Assembly: GCA_045632525.1 (NCBI GenBank)
Contig: JAZQWV010000070.1
Coordinates: 1 to 7,224 of the forward strand
Length of the DNA stretch: 7,224 nt
Direction: 5' to 3'
Source: Fimenecus sp045632525
GTDB taxonomy: Bacteria; Bacillota; Clostridia; Oscillospirales; Acutalibacteraceae
The notes beneath the pieces were generated by a model. That model saw only the letters and a program-made list of their open reading frames with translations. It was not told the DNA's origin and did no database searches. The position numbers and the translations under genes are program-made. Shown here in pieces: positions 1-5,249 of this stretch; the stretch's first letter is position 1; each line of letters begins with the position of its first letter.

Positions 1-46
1 AAAAAAGATTCAATTTAAAAATATTAAAAATTTTTTCAAAAAGTGC

Positions 47-75
47 TTGACAGTGTCGATTTCCTTTGATATAAT
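47..75 (+). promoter_or_regulatory. Sigma-A promoter of the tRNA-Leu gene
   Basis: TTGACA at 47-52 and TATAAT at 70-75 are both perfect consensus hexamers, separated by exactly 17 bases. Transcription should start near 82, about 24 bases before the mature tRNA 5' end. Full-consensus promoters are typical of stable RNA genes. Confidence 0.93.
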
Positions 76-105
76 GTCTCTTGCGTTCGAGAGAACGACC
101 GATAT

Positions 106-189
106 GCGAGAGTGGCGGAATCGGCAGACGCGCACGTTTGAGGGGCGTGTGGTAATCCCGTACGGGTTCAAGTCCCGTCTCTCGCACCA
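106..189 (+). tRNA. tRNA-Leu, anticodon GAG
   Basis: A complete cloverleaf can be folded. The acceptor stem is GCGAGAG (106-112) with CTCTCGC (179-185), followed by discriminator A and an encoded CCA at 187-189. The anticodon stem is 133-137 with 145-149, and the seven-base loop at 138-144 places GAG at 140-142, which reads CUC and CUU leucine codons. The T-arm is a five-pair stem (162-166 with 174-178) around the loop TTCAAGT. The extended variable region (about 12 bases) and the TGGCGGAAT...GGCAGACGC D-arm fit the class II leucine family. It is transcribed alone, between its own promoter and an intrinsic terminator. Confidence 0.96.
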
Positions 190-190
190 A

Positions 191-226
191 AAAATGAGTT
201 TACGCATTTGCGTGAACTCATTTTTT
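191..226 (+). terminator. Intrinsic terminator of tRNA-Leu
   Basis: AAAATGAGTT plus TACGC (191-205) pairs with GCGTG plus AACTCATTTT (210-224) around the loop ATTT. This gives a 15-pair stem with one G-U wobble, followed by a T run (221-226). It begins two bases after the tRNA CCA. Confidence 0.9.
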
Positions 227-241
227 ATTGTCTGAAAATAA

Positions 242-267
242 GGGACTTGAACCCGAGAGGGTTCGAG
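242..267. repeat. Hairpin containing an inverted copy of the tRNA T-arm
   Basis: CTTGAACCC (246-254) pairs with GGGTTCGAG (259-267), nine pairs including one G-U, around a GAGA loop of the GNRA type. Separately, 242-254 is the exact reverse complement of the tRNA-Leu T-arm at 164-176 (13 of 13 bases). It lies between the tRNA terminator and the terminator of the opposing operon, so it would be transcribed only by readthrough from either side. It has no T run and is not itself a terminator. Its function is unknown; it could be a tRNA gene remnant or a dispersed repeat. Confidence 0.6.
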
Positions 268-270
268 CGT

Positions 271-308
271 AAAAAAAACGAGATAGGCTTAAACCTATCT
301 CGTTTTTT
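271..308 (-). terminator. Intrinsic terminator of the acyltransferase operon (bidirectional)
   Basis: CGAGATAGG (279-287) pairs with CCTATCTCG (294-302) around a six-base loop. It is flanked by A runs (271-278) and T runs (303-308), which lengthen the stem. Read leftward it follows the stop codon of the acyltransferase (314) by a few bases and ends in a U run. Read rightward it would also stop readthrough from the tRNA side. Confidence 0.88.
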
Positions 309-313
309 ATAAC

Positions 314-1588
314 TTAACCAATAATTGTATTAATATTCTTTTCCATAAGTGAGAAGAAATCATTAACGATTTTCTTGTCTTCATCATTACCACGAACACA
401 CATTGAAAGTGTAATCACGTTTCTATATGTTGTTGCGGTGAGAAGCACAAATGGTTTATATTTAACAGCTCCTGACATAAATGCATCTGTTGGCTCGTGA
501 CCAGCAAGTGCAAAATGCTCGCCTTTAAGCACGCCGATATTACTCATTGCCATAAGTGGGTTTGAATAACCGATTTTAATAATTTCTTCTGATGCTGCAT
601 GTGGAAGAATGTTGTAGCCGAAGTTGAGAAGTGGTAATCCATAAAGACCCATAAACTTGTCTTTCTTGAATTTATTTGAACTGCGGATTACATATTGAAT
701 TGTTTCAAAAATATCTCTGCCACGCTCAGGGATAGCACATTGCATCCAAGATGTGTGGTTAGTGAAACCTTTATCTTCAACATTATCCATGTGGCGACGA
801 AGGTCGATTGCATTTGAAATCATAACCTTATCGGTTTTTGGATATCCTGCAAGTTCATATACACTATAAAAATAGCTTGCAAGAAGCAATTCGTTGATTG
901 TTGCGCCCAATTCTTTACCTTTGACTTTGAGCTTTGCAAGTGTTTCTTCGCTGAATTTCTTTCTTGCAATGAAGCTCTTGTCGCGGATATTATTTGGTGT
1001 AAGTGGGAATTTGTGATTATCTTTTGCGTTGATGTTTTTGAAAAGACGCTGAGCAACACCTGCTTCTGTCTTTGAGAAACCTGAATAAACATCGTCATAA
1101 GAACGAGAGCCTGTTCTGAATTCAACAGGGCTTATTCCATCTGTTACATATTTGCTGTAATTTTCGCAGAATGCCTGTAAGAAATATTTAAGGTCGCCAC
1201 CGTCCATGCACATGTGGTTTTCAACCATACAAAGAGTGCTTTTGCCATCTTTGATGAAAAGTGCAATTTTCATCTGAATATCTGCATCTGGTGCGATATA
1301 TTGAGTCAAGAATTCATCAACTGCTTCTTGCACATTTTCAGGATATGACACAGAGAAAACATCATCAATGTCATAAGACTTAACTTGCCAATGAGTTGAA
1401 AGCTTGGTATCAACAAATTTTGAGTGAAGCACGGGCACTTTTTCAAAAGCACAGATAATAACTGTTTTGAGCGCTTCAATATCAGGAATAAAATCATAGT
1501 TGAGTTCAACATGGACCATTCGGTCGTTGAAATCACGGAACAAATAATGCATTTTGTCCCAAAGTTCAGCGTTTAATCTGCGTTCCAT
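314..1588 (-). CDS. Condensation-domain-type acyltransferase (alcohol acetyltransferase/PapA-like)
   Basis: This 424-residue soluble protein has the features of the CoA-dependent acyltransferase/condensation superfamily. The HxxxDG active-site motif is H125-M-C-M-D129-G130, where the histidine is the general base for acyl transfer to a hydroxyl or amine. Residues 228-244 (GATINELLLASYF...) match the family's ATxNDxxLA helix. IDLRR at 261-265 matches the conserved (V/I)DLR strand, and SNIG at 349-352 matches the conserved S-N-x-G latch element. The length fits stand-alone members (about 420-450 residues), and no carrier or adenylation domain is fused. The start is ATG at 1588-1586, with GGAGG at 1599-1603 ten bases upstream. 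That ATG shares one base with the TAA of the membrane-protein gene before it, so translation is probably coupled. The acceptor substrate cannot be read from the sequence; a lipid, alcohol or glycan acceptor is plausible given the membrane partner. Confidence 0.82.
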   Translation of the reverse strand: MERRLNAELWDKMHYLFRDFNDRMVHVELNYDFIPDIEALKTVIICAFEKVPVLHSKFVDTKLSTHWQVKSYDIDDVFSVSYPENVQEAVDEFLTQYIAPDADIQMKIALFIKDGKSTLCMVENHMCMDGGDLKYFLQAFCENYSKYVTDGISPVEFRTGSRSYDDVYSGFSKTEAGVAQRLFKNINAKDNHKFPLTPNNIRDKSFIARKKFSEETLAKLKVKGKELGATINELLLASYFYSVYELAGYPKTDKVMISNAIDLRRHMDNVEDKGFTNHTSWMQCAIPERGRDIFETIQYVIRSSNKFKKDKFMGLYGLPLLNFGYNILPHAASEEIIKIGYSNPLMAMSNIGVLKGEHFALAGHEPTDAFMSGAVKYKPFVLLTATTYRNVITLSMCVRGNDEDKKIVNDFFSLMEKNINTIIG

Positions 1589-2388
1589 TAGTCCTCAACC
1601 TCCTGTTTATACATAAAGTATTTCACATTGCCAACAACAATTGACAAAATGAAAATCAAATCAGCAACAAGGCCTAAAAGGATGATTGGCCAACCTGTAA
1701 GCCAGCCAACAATATTATATGCTGCGAGAATGATATAAAGCATTGTTGCCATAACTGGCATATAAACAAAAAGTGAAATTGTTCTGAATTTCTGTCTTGT
1801 TGTGAATGCGAAAATAAGGTCACAAACAAGAGCTAAAATGATACCACCCGGAAGAATTGGCCAGAACACTAATTCAGGAATCATTACAAGCCAGAAAAGG
1901 AACACAAATACCGTAAAAATCATAACACAGCCTGCGATAAGTACTCGTGCTATTGGGTGAAAAATTCTTCTCATGTGGCAGAGCTTGTTGATACCAAAAC
2001 TTGTGTAGAAAATTATCATTGCGAAAATTCCACCAACGATAATAAGCCAAGTTTTATCCCAAGCCTTTGTTGCATTGCTTATTGAGAAATATGCAACAAA
2101 CATTGAGATAAAGAATATGAGTCCACCGATTGGTAAAACAACTTTAAGAAGTTTTGATAATCGTCTTTTTCTTTCTTCTTTCTCAAATTTTGCAAAGTTG
2201 CCCTTAAGGTCAGGGTATTCATCTGCAATTAAATCTGCAAGAACTTTTTCATCTTTTAAACCTGCGTGAGTAATCTCATTGGCTCTGTCTGTCATCTCAT
2301 CAAGAATTTTTTTCTTATAGAGATAAGCTATGTGATTATCTTTTAACCCAGCACAGGAGGTTTCGATATATTCGATAAAATTTTTCAT
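1588..2388 (-). CDS. Six-helix membrane protein with N-terminal HAAS-like helical domain
   Basis: This 266-residue protein has a charged, helical, cytoplasmic-looking region at about 1-78. It resembles the HAAS/DUF1700 or 'permease prefix' class of small domains: repeated acidic helices and a G-L-x-D-E-K-V-L-x-D-L-I pattern near 43-54. About six membrane segments follow, near 81-103, 112-134, 147-170, 174-196, 203-226 and 230-252. The membrane part looks internally repeated. W176-P-I-L-P-G-G...D190-L-I-F and W233-P-I-I-L-L-G...D243-L-I-F match closely, and W114-L-I-I-V-G-G is a weaker third copy. The start is ATG at 2388-2386 with GGAGG at 2396-2400, seven bases away. It is the first gene of the operon and overlaps the acyltransferase start by one base. 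No catalytic residues are evident. It may be a sensor, scaffold or transport partner for the acyltransferase; function is not recognised. Confidence 0.75.
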   Translation of the reverse strand: MKNFIEYIETSCAGLKDNHIAYLYKKKILDEMTDRANEITHAGLKDEKVLADLIADEYPDLKGNFAKFEKEERKRRLSKLLKVVLPIGGLIFFISMFVAYFSISNATKAWDKTWLIIVGGIFAMIIFYTSFGINKLCHMRRIFHPIARVLIAGCVMIFTVFVFLFWLVMIPELVFWPILPGGIILALVCDLIFAFTTRQKFRTISLFVYMPVMATMLYIILAAYNIVGWLTGWPIILLGLVADLIFILSIVVGNVKYFMYKQEVED

Positions 2389-2426
2389 AAACTCGCCTCC
2401 AATGTAATCATATTAATTATGGTTTT

Positions 2427-2455
2427 AGTATAGCAGAAAAGTTTTTTTCTCGCAA
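2427..2455 (-). promoter_or_regulatory. Promoter of the membrane-protein/acyltransferase operon
   Basis: Read leftward, TTGCGA (2455-2450, 4 of 6 matches to consensus) and TATACT (2432-2427, 5 of 6) are separated by 17 bases. Initiation would be near 2420, about 30 bases before the ATG at 2388. Confidence 0.68.
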
Positions 2456-2467
2456 CAAAAAACTTTT
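2437..2467. repeat. A/T-rich dyad across the leftward promoter
   Basis: AAAAGTTTTTT (2437-2447) is the perfect reverse complement of AAAAAACTTTT (2457-2467), with a nine-base centre that contains most of the -35 hexamer. It could be a protein-binding dyad or simply a consequence of A/T composition. It lies upstream of the expected leftward start site, so it is not a terminator of that transcript. Confidence 0.4.
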
Positions 2468-2518
2468 GCTAACAGCATAAATTTTATTGCGAAATTGTAA
2501 ATTTTTCTACATATTCTG

Positions 2519-2547
2519 GTTTACACGGATGTAAACTTTGGTTTACA
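2519..2547. promoter_or_regulatory. Operator-like cluster of three alternating GTTTACA half-sites
   Basis: GTTTACA (2519-2525), TGTAAAC (2530-2536) and GTTTACA (2541-2547) alternate in orientation with four-base spacers (CGGA and TTTG). The first two form a perfect 7-4-7 inverted repeat; the second and third form a 6-4-6 repeat. A further TGTAAA lies at 2496-2501. The cluster sits between the divergent promoters, just upstream of the rightward one. This is the arrangement expected of an operator for a dimeric regulator, and the adjacent XRE-type protein is the obvious candidate binder (inference). Confidence 0.6.
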
Positions 2548-2559
2548 AAGCATATTTTC

Positions 2560-2588
2560 TTTACTTATTTATAAAAAAATGCTAATAT
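2560..2588 (+). promoter_or_regulatory. Possible promoter of the XRE-membrane gene
   Basis: TTTACT (2560-2565) and TAATAT (2583-2588) are separated by 17 bases, each with 4 of 6 consensus matches. Other A/T-rich -10-like hexamers overlap (TATTAT at 2588-2593), so the assignment is tentative. The weak match and the adjacent half-sites would suit a regulated promoter. Confidence 0.35.
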
Positions 2589-2616
2589 ATTATAAAGAAA
2601 AGGGAGGTAACGACCA

Positions 2617-3555
2617 ATGGCTAAAAAAACCTTATATGTTTTTCGTGCAGAAAATGGAATCTGGCGAAATGAATTAAGTGATAAGATTGGAATTGACGAA
2701 GCAACTCTTAAACAAATTGAAGATGAACCAGAAGTACCACAAGAAATAGCAGAAAAAGTGGTTTCGGCTTATAACTTGCCAAAAGACTACTTTACACTTG
2801 ACCCTAATGCAAAAGATAAGAGATACAAACCAAAAAATCCTTTCAAATACTTTTTGAAAGTTGCACTTGCTTGGGAATTTTTGATTGCAATAATTTTTGC
2901 AGTTGTAATGCTTCCAACAACAATGGCGGGCGTTTTTGGTGCTGGCGATAACCCGTTATACGATTTGCTTGAAACCGTGTGCAAAGCGTTAGTTATTGCT
3001 TTTTCTGGTGTTTATCTCACATCATATATTGTGAAGAAAACAGTATATGGCAAGCAGATTACACAATATGATTATATATATCCTTATTTACCTGCACAAA
3101 TTGTTCTTTGTTTAGAAATTGTTGTGCAATTAGTTCCTGTTATTTTTTCACAGAAAACGGATAGCTTAATACTTCCTATTGTAGTCGGTGCTGTGTATGG
3201 ATTTATAGCTCTTATTATTCAAGGCATATTTACGGCAGTGTTGCTTAAATCACGAGTTGAAGAGGACGAGAAAAAGAGAACGAAAACAGTCAAAAAACTA
3301 TCTGTGTTAGCAATTTTATCCACAGCAGTTTATACATTGTTCGTTATTTCGGCTTCAATGGTTTCAAGTGGAGCAATTGCTCCATTGAAACTTGCAACAC
3401 TTTGTCTTGAACTTGTTCTTTTGATTTTTGTTGCGTTTGGTATTATAATTGGTGAAAAGAGATTTCCAAAACTTCATAAATTGTGGTTTATGATATTACC
3501 ACTTATAGCAATGCTTTTACCAACATTTATAAATGTAATTGATATGTTATTCTAA
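2617..3555 (+). CDS. Membrane protein with N-terminal XRE-type helix-turn-helix
   Basis: This 312-residue protein begins with an XRE/Cro-like DNA-binding fold at about 7-60. The pattern F-R-x-E-N-G-I-W-R-N-E-L-S-D-K-I-G-I...L-K-Q-I-E-D-E-P matches the family's R-x-x-x-G-x-x-x-x-x-L-A-x-x-x-G-V...I-x-x-x-E-x-G spacing, and A-Y-N-L-P-K-D-Y-F matches its last helix. About seven membrane segments follow, near 76-100, 119-140, 155-177, 183-211, 227-251, 255-278 and 284-308, with a charged loop at 211-227. The start is ATG at 2617 with GGGAGG at 2602-2607, nine bases upstream. It is transcribed away from the membrane-protein/acyltransferase operon and is terminated alone. It is probably a membrane-anchored one-component regulator of its own gene and its neighbours. 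Whether the somewhat degenerate HTH still binds DNA cannot be told from sequence. Confidence 0.75.
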   Translation: MAKKTLYVFRAENGIWRNELSDKIGIDEATLKQIEDEPEVPQEIAEKVVSAYNLPKDYFTLDPNAKDKRYKPKNPFKYFLKVALAWEFLIAIIFAVVMLPTTMAGVFGAGDNPLYDLLETVCKALVIAFSGVYLTSYIVKKTVYGKQITQYDYIYPYLPAQIVLCLEIVVQLVPVIFSQKTDSLILPIVVGAVYGFIALIIQGIFTAVLLKSRVEEDEKKRTKTVKKLSVLAILSTAVYTLFVISASMVSSGAIAPLKLATLCLELVLLIFVAFGIIIGEKRFPKLHKLWFMILPLIAMLLPTFINVIDMLF

Positions 3556-3560
3556 AAAAG

Positions 3561-3588
3561 AAAATCCTCTGCATCGCAGAGGATTTTT
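3561..3588 (+). terminator. Bidirectional intrinsic terminator between convergent genes
   Basis: AAAATCCTCTGC (3561-3572) pairs with GCAGAGGATTTT (3576-3587), 12 pairs around a three-base loop, flanked by an A run on the left and a T run (3584-3588) on the right. It begins five bases after the rightward gene's stop and about a dozen bases beyond the stop of the leftward gamma-like gene, so it can serve both. Confidence 0.9.
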
Positions 3589-3599
3589 ATTTTTGTCAT

Positions 3600-3788
3600 T
3601 TATTTATCTTTCTTGTCTTTATTTGTGAACTTTGGAACAAGTTTGTTAAGAGCAGTTGTAATAAGAATAAGCACACCCATAACAATGATAATGCAAACCA
3701 TACCAATAAGCATATACTTGATATTATAAACAAAGTTCATTGGCTCAAACATAAAAGCCATTAAAGTAACAAACAAATTTTCTAACAT
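3600..3788 (-). CDS. Minimal gamma-like (OadG-type) subunit of a decarboxylase Na+ pump
   Basis: This is a 62-residue protein with an amphipathic N-terminal stretch (1-22), one membrane helix (about 25-47, G-M-V-C-I-I-I-V-M-G-V-L-I-L-I) and a short lysine-rich tail. The helix and the following A-L-N-K-L-V resemble the membrane anchor of OadG/MmdD-type gamma subunits, which join the alpha subunit to the beta subunit. The usual proline/alanine linker and C-terminal zinc-ligand tail are absent, and the protein has no histidine. ATG at 3788-3786 is preferred to an in-frame GTG at 3797-3795, because the GTG's first base lies inside the ribosome site while the ATG is eight bases from it. It follows the beta-subunit gene directly and shares its transcript. 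The assignment rests on context plus a short helix, so it is moderate. Confidence 0.65.
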   Translation of the reverse strand: MLENLFVTLMAFMFEPMNFVYNIKYMLIGMVCIIIVMGVLILITTALNKLVPKFTNKDKKDK

Positions 3789-3796
3789 GTTGCACA

Positions 3797-3802
3797 CTCC
3801 TT
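3797..3802 (-). promoter_or_regulatory. Ribosome binding site deciding the gamma-like start
   Basis: Read leftward, AAGGAG (3802-3797) overlaps the TAA stop of the beta-subunit gene. It lies eight bases before ATG 3788, the optimal spacing. The upstream GTG (3797-3795) begins on the last base of this site and cannot use it, so the 62-residue form is chosen. Confidence 0.8.
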
Positions 3803-4946
3803 ACATAAAGAAACTAAGGATAAGACCACCTGCGATAACAGATGCAATCTGACCTGAAACGTTTACGCCGATTGAATGCATAAGAAGGAAGTTCTGTGGG
3901 TCTTCTTGGAGTCCCATTTTGTGAACGATACGACCTGACATTGGGAAAGCTGAAATACCAGCAGCACCAATCATAGGGTTGATTTTTTTGCCTTTTGGTA
4001 AGAAAAGGTTAAGAAGTTTTGCGAACATAACACCGCCAACTGTGTCGAAGATGAAAGCAACAAGACCAAGAACGAGAATGAGAAGTGTGTCTGTGTCAAG
4101 GAATGATTCATAGTGCATCTTTGTTGCAATTGTGATACCAAGGAAAATTGTAATAAGGTTTGCGAGAACCTTCTGTGCAGTTTCTGAAAGAGAATTAAGC
4201 ACACCGCATTCACGGATAAGGTTACCGAACATAAGGAAACCAACAAGTGAAACTGATGCAGGAGCAACAAGACCTGCAACAACTGTGATGATAATTGGGA
4301 AAAGAATTCTTGTAAGCTTTGTAACCTCTGTCTGTGAATAAGGCATACGGATAAGACGTTCTTTTTTAGTTGTGCAAAGCTTGATGAATGGTGGCTGAAT
4401 GATTGGCACAAGAGCCATATATGAATATGCAGCAACCATGATAGCACCAAGATATTCAGAGTTAAGCTTGTTAGCAACAACGATTGATGTTGGACCGTCA
4501 GCAGCACCGATAATAGCGATTGAAGCTGCGTCGTTGATTGGGAAGAAAATTGATGCAAGACAGAGAGTGAAGAAAATACCGAACTGTGCAGCAGCACCAA
4601 AAATCATAAGTTTAGGGTTTGAAAGAAGCGGACCGAAGTCAATCATTGCACCGATACCGATGAAAAGAATGAGTGGGAACAATTCGTTTGCAATACCTGC
4701 GCCGAAAAGTACGTCGAGTGCACCAACTTCAAGTTCGCCGTTTTCAGCCATCTGAGTGATAGCGCCTGAAAATGGCAAGTTAACAAGAATTGCACCAAAG
4801 CCCATTGGTAATAAAAGTGTAGGCTCCATTTCTTTTTTGATTGCAAGATAAATAAGCAATCCGCCGATAGCCCACATTACGAGCATTCTCCAGTCAAGAG
4901 CGAAGAAGTTCTCGTAAAGGATTTCGAAATTCTTAAGAAATTCCAT
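3801..4946 (-). CDS. oadB: Sodium ion-translocating decarboxylase, beta subunit
   Basis: This 381-residue polytopic membrane protein belongs to the OadB/GcdB/MmdB family. In biotin-dependent decarboxylase pumps this subunit couples decarboxylation of carboxybiotin to Na+ export. The family signature G-A-A-D-G-P-T-S-I is at 147-155. D150 corresponds to the essential Asp203 of Klebsiella OadB, Y176 to Tyr229, and N323 and S332 in N-P-M-I-G-A-A-G-I-S to Asn373 and Ser382. The known Na+/H+-coupling residues therefore appear intact (numbering from memory). The length is within the family range, and both ends look complete. The start is ATG at 4946 with AAGGAG at 4955-4960, eight bases away. No alpha carboxyltransferase or biotin carrier gene lies in this window; the next genes are a gamma-like protein and an unrelated divergent operon. 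Expression appears to be controlled by a manganese-type riboswitch leader. The symbol is a family name, and the decarboxylase substrate, if there is one, is unknown. Confidence 0.93.
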   Translation of the reverse strand: MEFLKNFEILYENFFALDWRMLVMWAIGGLLIYLAIKKEMEPTLLLPMGFGAILVNLPFSGAITQMAENGELEVGALDVLFGAGIANELFPLILFIGIGAMIDFGPLLSNPKLMIFGAAAQFGIFFTLCLASIFFPINDAASIAIIGAADGPTSIVVANKLNSEYLGAIMVAAYSYMALVPIIQPPFIKLCTTKKERLIRMPYSQTEVTKLTRILFPIIITVVAGLVAPASVSLVGFLMFGNLIRECGVLNSLSETAQKVLANLITIFLGITIATKMHYESFLDTDTLLILVLGLVAFIFDTVGGVMFAKLLNLFLPKGKKINPMIGAAGISAFPMSGRIVHKMGLQEDPQNFLLMHSIGVNVSGQIASVIAGGLILSFFM

Positions 4947-4965
4947 TTTTATTTCTCCTTTTTTT

Positions 4966-4994
4966 CGGTAAAGGGCAATAAAAAGCCCTTACCG
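4966..4994 (-). promoter_or_regulatory. Antiterminator hairpin of the oadB leader
   Basis: Read leftward, CGGTAAGGGC (4994-4985) pairs with GCCC-TTTACCG (4976-4966), ten pairs with one bulged base, around a U-rich loop. It ends just before the A run and AAGGAG of oadB and has no U run after it, so it does not terminate. It uses the same bases (4994-4986) as the 3' arm of the upstream terminator, so only one of the two can form. Confidence 0.7.
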
Positions 4995-5013
4995 CATATT
5001 TTTGCAGTAAGAG
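4980..5013 (-). terminator. Riboswitch-controlled intrinsic terminator of the oadB leader
   Basis: Read leftward, CTCTTACTGCA (5013-5003) pairs with TGCGGTAAGGG (4996-4986), 11 pairs with two G-U wobbles around a six-base A-rich loop, followed by CTTTTT (4985-4980). Its 5' arm contains CTCTT (5013-5009), which is also the 3' strand of aptamer helix P1. A folded aptamer should therefore prevent this terminator and leave transcription on. Confidence 0.75.
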
Positions 5014-5091
5014 TCTCGCAATTTAATACAACAGCGGGCAAAAAACCGTATTGACGCCGTTGTCACGAAGTGTCGTTCGCTACTCCCTCTT
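5009..5091 (-). promoter_or_regulatory. yybP-ykoY (manganese) riboswitch aptamer
   Basis: Read leftward, the leader carries the conserved pieces of the yybP-ykoY Mn2+ riboswitch in order. Helix P1 is AAGAG (5091-5087) with CTCTT (5013-5009). The first internal-loop strand is GGAGTAGC (5086-5079). A small hairpin follows, 5076-5073 with 5068-5065. A long helix, ACAACGGC (5063-5056) with GCTGTTGT (5035-5028), leads to the metal-binding loop GTCAATACG (5055-5047). The return strand is GCGAGAC (5019-5013). From memory, the Lactococcus lactis aptamer has GGGGAGUAGC, CGUCAAUUCG, CCGGCUUUGUUG and GCAAGACC at equivalent places. Members bind Mn2+ through two loops brought together at a docked interface and usually switch on metal exporters (MntP, TerC-like, UPF0016, P-type ATPases). 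Here the downstream gene is a decarboxylase beta subunit. A Na+-sensing leader was considered but does not explain these motifs. Confidence 0.85.
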
Positions 5092-5102
5092 CAAACAAGA
5101 TT

Positions 5103-5130
5103 ATTTTATCACAATTGTTAAAATATGCAA
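5103..5130 (-). promoter_or_regulatory. Promoter of the riboswitch-oadB operon
   Basis: Read leftward, TAAAAT (5108-5103) is a 5 of 6 match to the -10 box. TTGCAT (5130-5125) is a weak -35 at a 16-base spacing, lying in a tandem repeat of TTGCATA (5137-5124). The predicted start, near 5096, is just ahead of the aptamer's first helix at 5091, which supports the placement. Confidence 0.6.
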
Positions 5131-5249
5131 TATGCAAAAATAACAAAGTTGGGTATAATTCTCATTTATATTTATTTAAAAATGTTGATAGGCATTATTT
5201 TCTGTCCTTTTTCACAAATTGAACGAACATAATTCGGTAAACTGTTGCA

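Noticed and set aside
10..235. Open frames on both strands through the tRNA gene
   Set aside because: They are translations of the tRNA-Leu gene and its antisense; a peptide of the R-D-L-N-P-Y-G type is a known artefact of tRNA antisense. No ribosome site supports either frame.
106..254. Phage or integrative-element attachment site at the tRNA
   Set aside because: The repeat of the T-arm is inverted, only 13 bases long and adjacent; no integrase or mobile gene is present. An attachment duplication would be direct.
3789..3797. GTG start extending the gamma-like protein by three residues
   Set aside because: The GTG begins inside the AAGGAG ribosome site; the ATG at 3788 has ideal spacing.
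3971..4846. Several open frames on both strands inside oadB
   Set aside because: oadB has a complete, family-typical product in its own frame; the others are biased-composition shadows without ribosome sites.
4947..5110. Na+-sensing riboswitch as an explanation of the oadB leader
   Set aside because: A Na+ leader would suit a Na+ pump, but the ordered GGAGTAGC, GTCAATACG and GCGAGAC segments fit the yybP-ykoY manganese class.
5115..5146. Rex (NADH-sensing) operator in the divergent region
   Set aside because: TTGTTA (5115-5120) and TAACAA (5141-5146) are inverted but about 20 bases apart, far from the compact 18-base Rex site.
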